Assembly (NCBI GenBank): GCA_964617875.1
Contig: CAZUAI010000015.1
Coordinates: forward strand, 1-64,000
DNA length: 64,000 bases
Reading direction: 5' to 3'
DNA from: CAZMVY01 sp964617875
GTDB taxonomy: Bacteria > Planctomycetota > Phycisphaerae > UBA1845 > PWPN01
This document shows, in pieces, positions 45,777 through 54,020 of this stretch (the first letter of the stretch is position 1; the number at the start of each line of letters is the position of its first letter). Both the position numbers and the translations under genes were made by a program. Below the pieces are notes generated by a model. The model ran no database searches. It saw only the letters and a program-made list of their open reading frames with translations, and had not been told where the DNA came from.

Positions 45777-47399
45777 CTACTTCTCCGCGACCCATTCGAC
45801 GATCGAGATGACCGCGTTGCCCTTGTCATGGGCATTGGCGGCTTCGACCAGCACTCTGCCCTCGGCGGTCTCGTCCGGGCCGACGGCACGCTCGACCCAT
45901 CGCCCCTGCTGGAACTGCTCGATCACGCCCGCGGACTTGCCCGCGATCGTGAGCTTCACCTTCCGGCCGCCGCCGAAATTGTCCGGGTCGATCACGTACA
46001 CGCGGACCGTTCCTTTCGAGCCCTTCGGCACGCTCAGCTCGATCTGCACGGAACCCTGGTCGGCCGCACGGCAGTGATAGACCGGCATCGGCCAGTTGCC
46101 GTACGCGAATCCGCTCCGGGCGACGGCGCCGAACCCCGGCTCGGCGAAGATCACTTCCTTCTCCGGTCGTCCGCAGAGCATGAGCAGTTTCACGCCGCGC
46201 TTCCGGAGGTCGTCCGCCGAGGGCAGGTTCTCCTTCTCCGGCCAGAAGGGGTCGTCCGGCGCCGCCGCCCGTTCGGCGCACGGGGGCATCGGCGGGAGCG
46301 GCGCGTGCGGCTCCGTTTGGTACCAGTAGCAGGTGCTCGAGAGCTGGAGCGTGCTGCCTCGCTTGCTGAAATCGCGCCGGAACATCGGGTCCTCGTTCTT
46401 GCCGAAGCCGATCATCACGCGGAGCGACTTCTGGAAGCTGATCGCGTCGTTCACGAAGAACCGGTACGCCGCCGCCCCGCCCTTCAGGAACGGGAAATAG
46501 CCCGTGTAGGGGAAGAAGTTCTCCGTCTCCGGATAGCCCCAGCTGAAGCCGAACGAGTCCTCGATCCCCTGGAACTCGACCGACGGCTCCGCCTCGCCGT
46601 CGATGTAAAACTTCTCGTTCTCGTCCACGGGGTAGCCGCGCCCGGGACCGCGGACGGTCACGTTCCAGCCGACGAACTTGCCCTTGCCCCTGGCCTCCAT
46701 GACGAAATAGTCGCGCTCGCCGAGCAGCAGATGCTCCTGCCGCCAGCAGGCGTGGAAGCGGCCCATGTCCGCCGGGATCCGATCCGCCGTGCGGTACATC
46801 ACATAGCTGTAACACGGCATCCGCGACCACAGCTCGTCGCCCGGCGACAGCGGCCCGTCGTACACCAGTTCGATCCGCGCCGACTTGTGGAACGGCATCG
46901 GGAAGTAGGCGTTCCACCCGCGCCGCTTGTTGACGATGGCCGTGTTGACGTCCTCGCGGAGTCCCGCCGGGTCGCAGAAGAAATCGACCAGCGGGCAATC
47001 GACGCTCGGCGTCGTCTCGCCGTCCCAGTACATGCGGATGAGCAGGTCGCGGCCGAGCGGCTTCGGCGGCTGGAGAAACTGGCTCTGCGGCAGGGCGAAG
47101 TGGATCATCGTGATGGCGGCCGGCCCCGGGATGTCGGCCACGACGACGGTCTTCAGATTGTTGAATCGCCCGGCGATCGGCGTCTCGAGCCACAGGCCGT
47201 TCTGTGCCGCCACGCGCCCCGGCGTCAGCACGGCCAGGTTGCCGATGCCGAGGCCTCCATCGGCGGGGGGTAGCGGCACATTGGCGGAGTCCGTCGCACC
47301 GGCGGGCTCCGCCGACGCGCGGGCCGGCTGCACCATTGTGCAGGCCCAGAACGATACTGCCATCAGACACGTCGCCATTCGGCAAACAACGGGACTCAT
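45777..47399 (-). CDS. DUF2961 protein, glycoside hydrolase family GH172
   Basis: Secreted glycosidase-like protein of 540 residues. GH172 members characterised so far act on alpha-linked arabinofuranose or fructofuranose units. The ATG at 47399 opens a signal peptide (MATCLMAVSFWACTMVQPARA). Family features include IRMYWDGETTPSVDCPLVDF, SYVMYRTADRIPADMGRFHA, YPVDENEKFYIDGEAEPSVE and FSWGYPETENFFPYTGYF, forming the double jelly roll. The C-terminal 120 residues are an additional beta domain with FGGGRKVKLTIAGKSAG. A pentose-kinase gene upstream agrees with a pentofuranoside substrate. That link is inference. Confidence 0.88.
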   Translation of the reverse strand: MSPVVCRMATCLMAVSFWACTMVQPARASAEPAGATDSANVPLPPADGGLGIGNLAVLTPGRVAAQNGLWLETPIAGRFNNLKTVVVADIPGPAAITMIHFALPQSQFLQPPKPLGRDLLIRMYWDGETTPSVDCPLVDFFCDPAGLREDVNTAIVNKRRGWNAYFPMPFHKSARIELVYDGPLSPGDELWSRMPCYSYVMYRTADRIPADMGRFHACWRQEHLLLGERDYFVMEARGKGKFVGWNVTVRGPGRGYPVDENEKFYIDGEAEPSVEFQGIEDSFGFSWGYPETENFFPYTGYFPFLKGGAAAYRFFVNDAISFQKSLRVMIGFGKNEDPMFRRDFSKRGSTLQLSSTCYWYQTEPHAPLPPMPPCAERAAAPDDPFWPEKENLPSADDLRKRGVKLLMLCGRPEKEVIFAEPGFGAVARSGFAYGNWPMPVYHCRAADQGSVQIELSVPKGSKGTVRVYVIDPDNFGGGRKVKLTIAGKSAGVIEQFQQGRWVERAVGPDETAEGRVLVEAANAHDKGNAVISIVEWVAEK

Positions 47400-47509
47400 G
47401 TGGCCGCCTTTGCCCTGAGGGCTTTGGAAAGACCGCGGGACTCCAGACACCATCCGCCCCACAATATGCCCAACGCCGGGACCGATCAACCGAGCCGATG
47501 TGCGCGTGG

Positions 47510-48316
47510 TCAGGCTTGAACCGACTGGAGCAGTGCGGCGTGCAGGTTGGGGCCTGCGGCGAGGTAGGGAGTCTTGACCGGGTGCACGCGGCGGTCCGGC
47601 GGGACCGGGAAAATCGGTTGGCCCCGCAAGTCGGTGACGACGCCGCCCGCTTCCATCACCAGCAGCGCCCCGGCGGCCACGTCCCAGAGGTTCGATCCGT
47701 AGCAGATCGAGGCATCCATCGCCCCGCTTGCCACCATGGCCAGGTGCAGGGCCGTCGTGCCGAGGTTCCGCATCGTCGTCTGGTCGAGCCAGTTGTGGAT
47801 AAGGCGGGGCAACGGATTGCCGTTGCCCGCCGGGGCGCCGACGAGCGTATCGCCCGACGGCGGGTTGTCCGCCGTGCGGAGCCGCACACGATCACACCAG
47901 GCGCCGCCGCCGGCTTGGGCCCAGTACGTGCGGTCGCTCATCACGTCGTACACGACGCCGATCTCGGGCGCTCCTTCGCACAGCACCGCGACGCACGTCG
48001 CGAACGGCGCGAGCCCGCGGGCGTAATTCCGCGTGCCGTCGATCGGGTCGATCACCCAGCACCACCGCGCGACGTCGGCGGGGACGTGCCGTTCGGGTCG
48101 CTCGAGCGTCTCCTCGGTCAGTACGGCATGGCCGGGGTAGTGCCGTGCGATCGCGTCCACGATCAGGGCCTGGACCGCGTGGTCCGCGTCGGTGACCGGC
48201 GTGCGGTCGACCTTCTGCGACACGGTTGTGGAGCCGAGCCGTTCCCGCGCGAGGGTTCCGCCGGCGCGTGCCCATTCGATCGCGTGAGCCAGTATGTCGG
48301 TCGTGCTTTCGCTCAT
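47510..48316 (-). CDS. Inositol-monophosphatase-family sugar phosphatase
   Basis: Mg-dependent phosphatase of the IMPase/FBPase-like family, 268 residues. Motifs are complete: Lys/Asp in QKVDRTPVTDADHA, TEET, the metal site WVIDPIDGTRNYARG, and WDVAAGALLVMEAGG. Substrate could be inositol phosphate, histidinol phosphate or another sugar phosphate; the motifs do not decide. The ATG at 48316 overlaps the xylulokinase stop codon (ATGA), so it is coupled to sugar kinase synthesis, which favours a sugar-phosphate role. Confidence 0.9.
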   Translation of the reverse strand: MSESTTDILAHAIEWARAGGTLARERLGSTTVSQKVDRTPVTDADHAVQALIVDAIARHYPGHAVLTEETLERPERHVPADVARWCWVIDPIDGTRNYARGLAPFATCVAVLCEGAPEIGVVYDVMSDRTYWAQAGGGAWCDRVRLRTADNPPSGDTLVGAPAGNGNPLPRLIHNWLDQTTMRNLGTTALHLAMVASGAMDASICYGSNLWDVAAGALLVMEAGGVVTDLRGQPIFPVPPDRRVHPVKTPYLAAGPNLHAALLQSVQA

Positions 48317-49854
48317 TGGGACAGTGCGGCGATCCGTTCGAATTCGCCCCTCAACGCCGGGTACAGGCGGTGGTATTGTCCGTAGGCGGCGTCGTAGGTC
48401 TTGCGGTGTGCCGCGTTCGGCTCGCGTGTGTCGGTGATGCGGATGAACGCCTCGCATGCCTCGGGAACCGACTTGAAGACGCCCGTGCCGACGGCCGCCA
48501 GGATCGCCACGCCGTACGCCGCGCCTTCCTGCGTGTTGATCGTCGTGACGTTCGCGTCGTAGATGTCGGCCTGGAGCTGCCGCCACCACGTGCTGACGGC
48601 CCCGCCGCCGCCGGCCCGCACCTCGGTGATCTTCAGTCCCCCGGCCCGCATGATCTCGATCTGGTCGCGCATGCCGAACGTGATGCCCTCGAGGACGGCG
48701 CGGACCATCGCCGCCTTGTCGTGCCGCACCGTGAGGCCGACCCAGCCGCCGCGGGCGTTCGGGTCCGGGTGCGGGCAACGTTCGCCCGTCAGGTACGGCA
48801 GGAAGAACAGCCCCTCGGCGCCCGGCGGGGCCTTCTCGGCCAGCTTGATGAGCTGGCTGTAGATCGCCCCGGGATCCTTCCGGGCCTTCCGCAGGGCCGC
48901 GACCTCTTCCGCGTACAAGGCGTTTCGCAGCCACTGAAAGCTGCCGCCGGCGGCCAGCATGCATCCGAAGACGCACCACTTGCCCGGCACCGCGTGGCAG
49001 AACGATTGCAGGTTGCCGTCCTTGTTCGGCACGGGCTTGTCGGCGTGGGCGAAGACGACGCCGCTCGTTCCCATCGTCGCCGAAACGACGCCCGACCGCA
49101 CGATGCCGTTGCCGACCGCGCCGGCCGGCTGGTCGCCCGCGCCGCCGACGACGGGCGTGCCGACGGCAAGCCCCGTCGCCTTCGCCGCGGTCCGGGTGAT
49201 CCGGCCGCTGACGACCGTGGACTCGTACACAGGCGGGAGCAGATCAACGTTGATCCGCAGTTTGCCGAGCAGGCCGCGGTGCCAGTTGCGCGCTTTCACG
49301 TCGAGCAGGAGCGTCCCGGCGGCGTCGCTGACCTCCGAGGCGTATTCGCCGGTCAGGCGAAGACGGATGTAATCCTTCGGCAGGAGCACCTTGTGCGTCT
49401 GCTCGTAGACCCGCGGGTCGTGACGGCGGACCCACAGGATCTTCGGCGCCGTAAAGCCGGTCAGGGCCACGTTGTTGACCATGCCGATCAGCTTGCCGCG
49501 ACCACCGGCGAGGCGCTCGATCTCTTCGCATTCGGCGGCCGTCCGCTGGTCGTTCCACAACAGCGCACGGCGGAGCGACTGCCCGGCGCGGTCCACGAAG
49601 ACGCTGCCGTGCATCTGGCCGCTGAGGCCGACGCCCGTGATCTTCGCCGCACTCACGCGGGCCTTCCTGCACACCTCGCTGATGCCGCGGATGACCGCCC
49701 GCCACCAGTCGTTCGGGTCCTGTTCCGACCAGCCCGGCTTCGGCACGTGGACGGGGTATTCCGCGCTGGCGGTCGCCAGCACCTTGCCCTTCGCGTTGCA
49801 GAGCAGCGTCTTGGTGGCCGATGTGCCAATGTCTATTCCGAGCAGCAGGCTCAT
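48313..49854 (-). CDS. xylB: Xylulokinase (FGGY family)
   Basis: Phosphorylates D-xylulose at O5 to feed the pentose phosphate pathway. The 513 residues start at an ATG with GAGGAT five bases upstream. FGGY features are LLLGIDIGTSATKTLL at the N-terminus, the XylB-specific GVGLSGQMHGSVFVD, ALLWNDQRTAAECEEIE, VVGGAGDQPAGAVGNG with the catalytic Asp, and RAGGGGAVSTWWRQLQADI. The SGQMHG segment points to xylulose rather than glycerol or ribulose. It is the first gene of a leftward unit with the IMPase-like gene and perhaps the GH172 pair. Confidence 0.92.
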   Translation of the reverse strand: MSLLLGIDIGTSATKTLLCNAKGKVLATASAEYPVHVPKPGWSEQDPNDWWRAVIRGISEVCRKARVSAAKITGVGLSGQMHGSVFVDRAGQSLRRALLWNDQRTAAECEEIERLAGGRGKLIGMVNNVALTGFTAPKILWVRRHDPRVYEQTHKVLLPKDYIRLRLTGEYASEVSDAAGTLLLDVKARNWHRGLLGKLRINVDLLPPVYESTVVSGRITRTAAKATGLAVGTPVVGGAGDQPAGAVGNGIVRSGVVSATMGTSGVVFAHADKPVPNKDGNLQSFCHAVPGKWCVFGCMLAAGGSFQWLRNALYAEEVAALRKARKDPGAIYSQLIKLAEKAPPGAEGLFFLPYLTGERCPHPDPNARGGWVGLTVRHDKAAMVRAVLEGITFGMRDQIEIMRAGGLKITEVRAGGGGAVSTWWRQLQADIYDANVTTINTQEGAAYGVAILAAVGTGVFKSVPEACEAFIRITDTREPNAAHRKTYDAAYGQYHRLYPALRGEFERIAALSQ

Positions 49855-49906
49855 ATCCGATCCTCGCGGTAGAAAACCCGTGCCGGCCGACGCGGCACGT
49901 GTCGGC

Positions 49907-49912
49907 AGTATA
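49907..49912 (-). promoter_or_regulatory. Candidate -10 element (TATACT) of xylB
   Basis: On the minus strand CCGGG is followed by TATACT, 52 bases before the ATG of xylB. The same GGG-TATACT string precedes the DUF1549 gene. Confidence 0.45.
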
Positions 49913-49940
49913 CCCGGCTTGGGCCGATCACCCAACCGGG
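49913..49940. promoter_or_regulatory. Inverted repeat overlapping the xylB promoter
   Basis: CCCGGCTTGGG (49913-49923) pairs with CCCAACCGGG (49931-49940) apart from one unpaired C, across seven bases. It directly abuts the -10 element of xylB and covers the spacer and -35 region, the expected place for a repressor operator. Confidence 0.4.
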
Positions 49941-50025
49941 CGGCGATGTGGTGTGCCTGCGCTCCCGCCGGTGGTACGCAGGCGGAACCGGGGGAAAGGG
50001 CGCAAGCGGAGAGGGACGCAGTACC

Positions 50026-50054
50026 TTGCATGTCATGAGAGTCTCTGGTACTCT
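50026..50054 (+). promoter_or_regulatory. Candidate promoter of the DevCAB-like operon
   Basis: TTGCAT (50026-50031) and an extended -10 (TGG then TACTCT at 50049-50054) are 17 bases apart. The first gene starts about 250 bases further on, leaving a long untranslated leader. Confidence 0.35.
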
Positions 50055-50313
50055 ACTGTGCCCGGCGCGGCGGGGGTACTGCATTTGCGGCACGCTTCGT
50101 CCGGTGGGGCGGTTCGGGGCGCCGGGGGATTCTGCGGGGTGCGAAACGCTCATGTTCGGACGGTTTACGCCGGCCCCTTGCGGATTTTCGGGCCTGGCGA
50201 CGCTTGAACTGCGGGCGGCGCGGCACGTTGCCGCGGGATTCGGCTGAGGCGGAGGCGGTGTGCAGGCCGTCCTGCGGAGCAGGCCGGGTGTGTGCGGCCT
50301 CCAGAGCCGGGCT

Positions 50314-51450
50314 ATGGTTCCGATTGCGCGACGAAACCTGTTTCACGACAAGATCAAGCTCGCCACGGCGCTGGCGGGCGTGGTCTTCTCCGTGCTGCTC
50401 GTGACGTGCCTGGGCGGGCTTTACGTCGGCGCGAGCCAGAATGCCTCGGGGCTCGTGGACAACGCCGGCGCCGACCTGTGGATCGCGGCGCCGGGCACGC
50501 GGGCGGTGGACCTTTCCGAGCCGATCAGCATCCGCCGACTGTACCAGGCCCTTGCGACGCGAGGCGTGCTCTGGGCCGAGCCGCTGCTCGTGCAGTTCTC
50601 GCAGTGGAAGCTCCCCGACGGGCGTCAGGAGATCGCGGAGGTCGTCGGCATCGAGCCGAACTCCATGCTGAATCTTCCCTGGGGCATGGCCGACGGCAAG
50701 CGCTCGTACATCCGCCACGACAGCGGCGTCATCATCGACGAACGCGAGCGGCAGCGGTTCGGCTCCGGCACCCGCCGGCTCGAACTCGGAGACCGGGTGG
50801 AGATCTTCAATACCCGGGCGCGTGTTGCCGGATTTTCTCGCGGCGTGGGGAGCGTGACGACGATCCCGTACGTCTTCACCACGCGCTCGCAGGCCGAGCG
50901 GAGCACGCCGATCGCCGAGGGACAGACGAAGTTCGTCGTCGTGAAGGCCGCCCCCGGCGTTGATGTGAGCGCGCTGCAACAGCGGCTCGCGGCACGCATG
51001 CCGGATGTCGATGTGCTGACGGCGGGCGAGCTTTCGCGATTGAGCCGCCAGTACTGGCTGTTCAACACGGGTGTCGGCGTGGGCATCATCTTCGCGGCAA
51101 CGCTGGGGCTGATCGTCGGCAGCGCGATCGTGAGCCAGACGATCTACGCGGCGACGCTCGACCGGCTCGGCGAGTACGGCACGCTCAAGGCGCTGGGCAT
51201 GAGCAATCGGACGCTTGGTTTCATCATCCTGCGGCAGTCGCTGCTCATCGGGTTCCTGGGCTACGGCCTGGGGGCGGCGATGGCGGCCCTGCTGAGCCGG
51301 AGGATGCCCGAGTGGAACCTCTCGGTCACGATCCCGCCGTGGCTTTATGCGGCGGTTCTTGCGGTGACGGTGCTGATCTGTGCGGCGTCGAGTCTGACGA
51401 GCGTGAACAAAGTGTTCCGGCTTTCGCCGGCCAGCGTGTTCCACGGGTGA
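50314..51450 (+). CDS. ABC exporter permease, DevC/FtsX-like
   Basis: Membrane subunit of a tripartite exporter, 378 residues. The start MVPIARRNLFHDKIKLATAL matches the way DevC-type permeases begin; a GTG 54 bases upstream would add 18 residues. One N-terminal helix (LAGVVFSVLLVTCLGGLYV) is followed by a large periplasmic domain (about residues 40-260, GADLWIAAPGTRAVDLSEP), then three C-terminal helices with GEYGTLKALGMSNRTLGFII, the FtsX/MacB signature. The ATPase and membrane-fusion genes follow directly, completing a DevBCA-like system. In cyanobacteria that system exports glycolipids; the cargo here is unknown. Confidence 0.9.
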   Translation: MVPIARRNLFHDKIKLATALAGVVFSVLLVTCLGGLYVGASQNASGLVDNAGADLWIAAPGTRAVDLSEPISIRRLYQALATRGVLWAEPLLVQFSQWKLPDGRQEIAEVVGIEPNSMLNLPWGMADGKRSYIRHDSGVIIDERERQRFGSGTRRLELGDRVEIFNTRARVAGFSRGVGSVTTIPYVFTTRSQAERSTPIAEGQTKFVVVKAAPGVDVSALQQRLAARMPDVDVLTAGELSRLSRQYWLFNTGVGVGIIFAATLGLIVGSAIVSQTIYAATLDRLGEYGTLKALGMSNRTLGFIILRQSLLIGFLGYGLGAAMAALLSRRMPEWNLSVTIPPWLYAAVLAVTVLICAASSLTSVNKVFRLSPASVFHG

Positions 51451-51460
51451 CGGCGGAGAC

Positions 51461-52204
51461 ATGGTCGCACACGCAATCGAACCGGCGTCAGGCGATTCAA
51501 GGCCCGCAACGGCCGCGGCGATGCGGCTGCGCGGGATTGCGAAGTCGTTCGGCCGGCCGACGAGGATGATCGAGGTCCTGCACGGGATCGACCTCGACGT
51601 ACGGAGCGGCCGGTTGATGCTGCTCATGGGGCCGTCGGGCTCGGGCAAGACGACGCTGCTGACGATCATGGGGCTGCTGCAGCGCCCCACGGGGGGCACC
51701 GTCGAGATCGAGGGCCGGGACGTGAGCGGCCTGACGGAGGCCGAACTGCCTTCGCTCCGGCGGCGGCACGTCAGCTTCGTGTTTCAGGCATTCAACCTCC
51801 TGGGCTCGCTGACGGCGGCGGAGAACGTGCAGGTGGCGATCGAGCTGCAGGGGGTCCGGGGAAGACAGGCAAGGAGGCAGTCACTCGATCTTCTCGACCG
51901 CGTGGGGCTGTCGGACCGTGCGGACCACTGGCCGGCGGAACTCAGCGGCGGCGAGAAGCAGCGCGTGGGCGTGGCGAGGGCGCTCGCTTCGCCGGCGGGC
52001 ATCATGCTCGCGGACGAGCCGACGGGGAACCTCGACGGCGAAACGTCGCGATGCGTGGTGGACCTGCTGCGGCGTCTGGCTCACGAGGAGGGCCGCGCGG
52101 TCGTCGTCGTGACGCACGATCCGCGGCTGGAGCCGCTGGCCGATCGCGTGGTTCGGATCGAGGACGGACGGATCACGGCAGACACGGATGAGGCATGCTT
52201 ATGA
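51461..52204 (+). CDS. ABC exporter ATPase, DevA/LolD-like
   Basis: Nucleotide-binding subunit of the exporter, 247 residues. Walker A is LMGPSGSGKTTLLTIMG, signature ELSGGEKQRVGVARAL, Walker B IMLADEPTGNLDG, and switch His in VVVTHDPRLEPLA, all of the LolD/MacB type. The ATG at 51461 follows GGAG. The first 20 residues (AIEPASGDSRPATAAA) are a nonconserved extension. Its stop overlaps the start of the membrane-fusion gene by four bases. Confidence 0.94.
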   Translation: MVAHAIEPASGDSRPATAAAMRLRGIAKSFGRPTRMIEVLHGIDLDVRSGRLMLLMGPSGSGKTTLLTIMGLLQRPTGGTVEIEGRDVSGLTEAELPSLRRRHVSFVFQAFNLLGSLTAAENVQVAIELQGVRGRQARRQSLDLLDRVGLSDRADHWPAELSGGEKQRVGVARALASPAGIMLADEPTGNLDGETSRCVVDLLRRLAHEEGRAVVVVTHDPRLEPLADRVVRIEDGRITADTDEACL

Positions 52205-53280
52205 AGCGATTGAGCGGATTTCTGGCCGTTGTGGCGGCCGTCGGCGTCGGCGGCGCGGCGTATCTTCTCCTGGTGCATTCGGGGGGACACGCGGCGATTG
52301 CCGGCGGACCGGCGCCCGTGCGGCCGTTGCAGGATGCGCCGGATCTGCTGTTCAGCGCTCCGGGCGTCACGGAACCCCAGTCGAAGACCGTCAGTATCGT
52401 GAGCGAGCTGGGCGGCACGATTCGGGCGGTCCATGTCCGGGCGGGCGATCCCGTGAAGAAGGGGCAGGTGCTCGCCGAGCTTCACGACAGTATTCAGAAG
52501 GCGGGTGTCGATCTTGCCCGCGCGACCCTGGCACGGGCCGAGGCGGAATTGTTGCGGCTGCGGAACGGCGAGCGGCCCGAGGAGCGGGCGATCATCAAGT
52601 CCAAGCTCGACGAGGCCGAGGCGTCGCTGCGGCTCGCCGAGTTCGAGTGGCAGCGGGCCCAGAAGATGGTCCAGCAGGACGCCATCTCGACGAAGGAGAT
52701 CGAGAGCGCACGGATCGGGCTGGCGCTGGCCCAGGCACGCCGCGATGGGGCCAGGAAACAGTGGGAACTGTCCGAGGCGGGGCCGCGAGCCGAGGACGTT
52801 GCCCGGGCCGTCGCCGCCGTCGATGAGGCCAGGGCATCGCTCGATGCCGCCGTGGCCCTTCTCGAGAAGACCCGCATCCGGAGCCCGCTCGACGGCATCG
52901 TGATCTACCGCTATCGCGAGCCGGGCGAGGCCGTCTTCACGGACGTGCCGAGCCCGATTCTGTCCGTCGGCGATCGCAGCCGCCTGCGCGTCCGTGTCGA
53001 CGTGGACGAACTCGACGTGACGCAGGTGCGCGTCGGCCAGCGGATCTGTGCCACGGCCCCGGCCTACGGCGACAAGCGGTTTGCGGGCCGTGTTCTTCAC
53101 ATCGAGCCGACGCTCGGCCGCAAGAACTTCCGCACCAACAGCCCCACGGAGAAGGTGGACATGAAGGTGCAGGAGGTGGTCGTCGAACTGGACGACGCGG
53201 ACGAGGTCCCCGTCGAACTGCCGATGGTCGTGTGGTTTTTCGACCAACCCCGGCGGCCGGCGACTGAGTTGTCCCGGTAG
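52201..53280 (+). CDS. HlyD/DevB-like membrane fusion protein
   Basis: Periplasmic adaptor of the exporter, 359 residues. The ATG at 52201 overlaps the ATPase stop (ATGA); another ATG at 52195 is in frame. An N-terminal helix (SGFLAVVAAVGVGGAAYLLL) anchors it. The biotinyl-lipoyl halves (SELGGTIRAVHVRAGDPVKKG and IRSPLDGIVIYRYREPGEAV) flank a coiled-coil hairpin (about residues 100-215), and a beta-barrel follows. The shape is that of DevB/HlyD adaptors that meet a TolC-like channel, which is not encoded here. Confidence 0.92.
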   Translation: MKRLSGFLAVVAAVGVGGAAYLLLVHSGGHAAIAGGPAPVRPLQDAPDLLFSAPGVTEPQSKTVSIVSELGGTIRAVHVRAGDPVKKGQVLAELHDSIQKAGVDLARATLARAEAELLRLRNGERPEERAIIKSKLDEAEASLRLAEFEWQRAQKMVQQDAISTKEIESARIGLALAQARRDGARKQWELSEAGPRAEDVARAVAAVDEARASLDAAVALLEKTRIRSPLDGIVIYRYREPGEAVFTDVPSPILSVGDRSRLRVRVDVDELDVTQVRVGQRICATAPAYGDKRFAGRVLHIEPTLGRKNFRTNSPTEKVDMKVQEVVVELDDADEVPVELPMVVWFFDQPRRPATELSR

Positions 53281-53299
53281 TGCGGATGGGTTCCGCCTC

Positions 53300-53396
53300 C
53301 GCCCGGCTGGGGACACCGGGCCCCGTTCCCTTCGGTTGGCAGGCCGACAAGGCCGTCCTCGCATTCCCGGCGGCAGGGGTGATCGGCACGTCGCAA
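53300..53396 (-). pseudogene. Decayed copy of a zinc-ribbon gene start
   Basis: Just downstream of the next gene, the minus strand reads RADHPCRRECEDGLVGLPTE then RCPQPG, lining up codon for codon and without gaps with that gene's RADHPRCLWCEYDLFGLPAE and RCPECG. About half of the residues agree and the DNA match is higher. The first Cys is displaced and the last is lost, so the zinc site is broken. It looks like a tandem duplication remnant. Confidence 0.6.
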
Positions 53397-53409
53397 TTCC
53401 GCATCGGTT

Positions 53410-54015
53410 TCAGTTGCCTTTGCGGCCGGCGAGCTGGTCGTGCATGTGCCTCAGGATGCGTCGCGCTCGCCTGTAGAGCCATACGCCGAGCGCGAGGGCC
53501 CCCGCTCCGCCAAGGGCCGCTGCAAGGGCAGAGAGCGAGTATCCCGTCGAGGGCGACAGGAGCTGGGTAAGACCGCCATATCCCAGCGGGATGCTTACGA
53601 AGAAAAGCGCAGCGCAGAGGTGGAAGAGGACGAGCATCTCGCGGGCGCGCAACACGAAGCGATAGCGGTGAACGTAGCAGAACGTGCTCACAAGCCATAC
53701 TGCCGCGCCGAGGACGGCACAGGCGATGAACGCGTGCAAGACGTCGGTTAATGTCGGTCGCCAAGGTCGTTCAAGGAACGCGAGGATCGCGAAATACGCG
53801 CCGAACAGCGCCGAAACCGCGCTGATCGCCGGCAGGCTCTCCATCCCGCGAACGCGTCTCGCCCGCTCCTTCGGCGGAATGCTTGCCAGCCGCAGGTCCG
53901 ACCGGTTCCCGCACTCCGGGCAACGGACAATGTCGTCCTCGGCCGGCAGGCCGAACAGGTCGTATTCGCACCACAGGCAGCGGGGGTGGTCGGCACGCGG
54001 CGTTTCGGCATCCAT
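53410..54015 (-). CDS. Zinc-ribbon membrane protein
   Basis: Unknown function, 201 residues. The N-terminal RCLWCEYDLFGLPAEDDIVR followed by CPECG is a four-Cys zinc ribbon of a kind very frequent in planctomycete membrane proteins. From about residue 60 four hydrophobic helices follow (LPAISAVSALFGAYFAILAF and on), ending in a basic tail RRARRILRHMHDQLAGRKGN. It begins five bases after the upstream gene, so the two are probably cotranscribed. A partial, decayed copy of its 5' end lies just downstream. Confidence 0.8.
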   Translation of the reverse strand: MDAETPRADHPRCLWCEYDLFGLPAEDDIVRCPECGNRSDLRLASIPPKERARRVRGMESLPAISAVSALFGAYFAILAFLERPWRPTLTDVLHAFIACAVLGAAVWLVSTFCYVHRYRFVLRAREMLVLFHLCAALFFVSIPLGYGGLTQLLSPSTGYSLSALAAALGGAGALALGVWLYRRARRILRHMHDQLAGRKGN

Positions 54016-54020
54016 GTCGG

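Larger units (their letters stand above)
49855..50313. other. 459-base divergent regulatory region
   Basis: Lies between xylB (leftward) and the DevC-like gene (rightward). It holds a -10 element for xylB with an inverted repeat directly upstream of it, and a promoter-like pair for the exporter at 50026-50054, which would give a 5' leader of about 250 bases. No gene is seen. Confidence 0.5.

Noticed and set aside
49855..50259. Small open frames in the region between xylB and the exporter
   Set aside because: They have poor starts, overlap promoter and operator-like sites, and show no recognisable protein features.
53097..53396. A 99-codon minus-strand frame reaching into the membrane-fusion gene
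   Set aside because: Only its first part matches the zinc-ribbon gene. The rest is antisense to a real gene and the zinc site is broken, so it was treated as a remnant.
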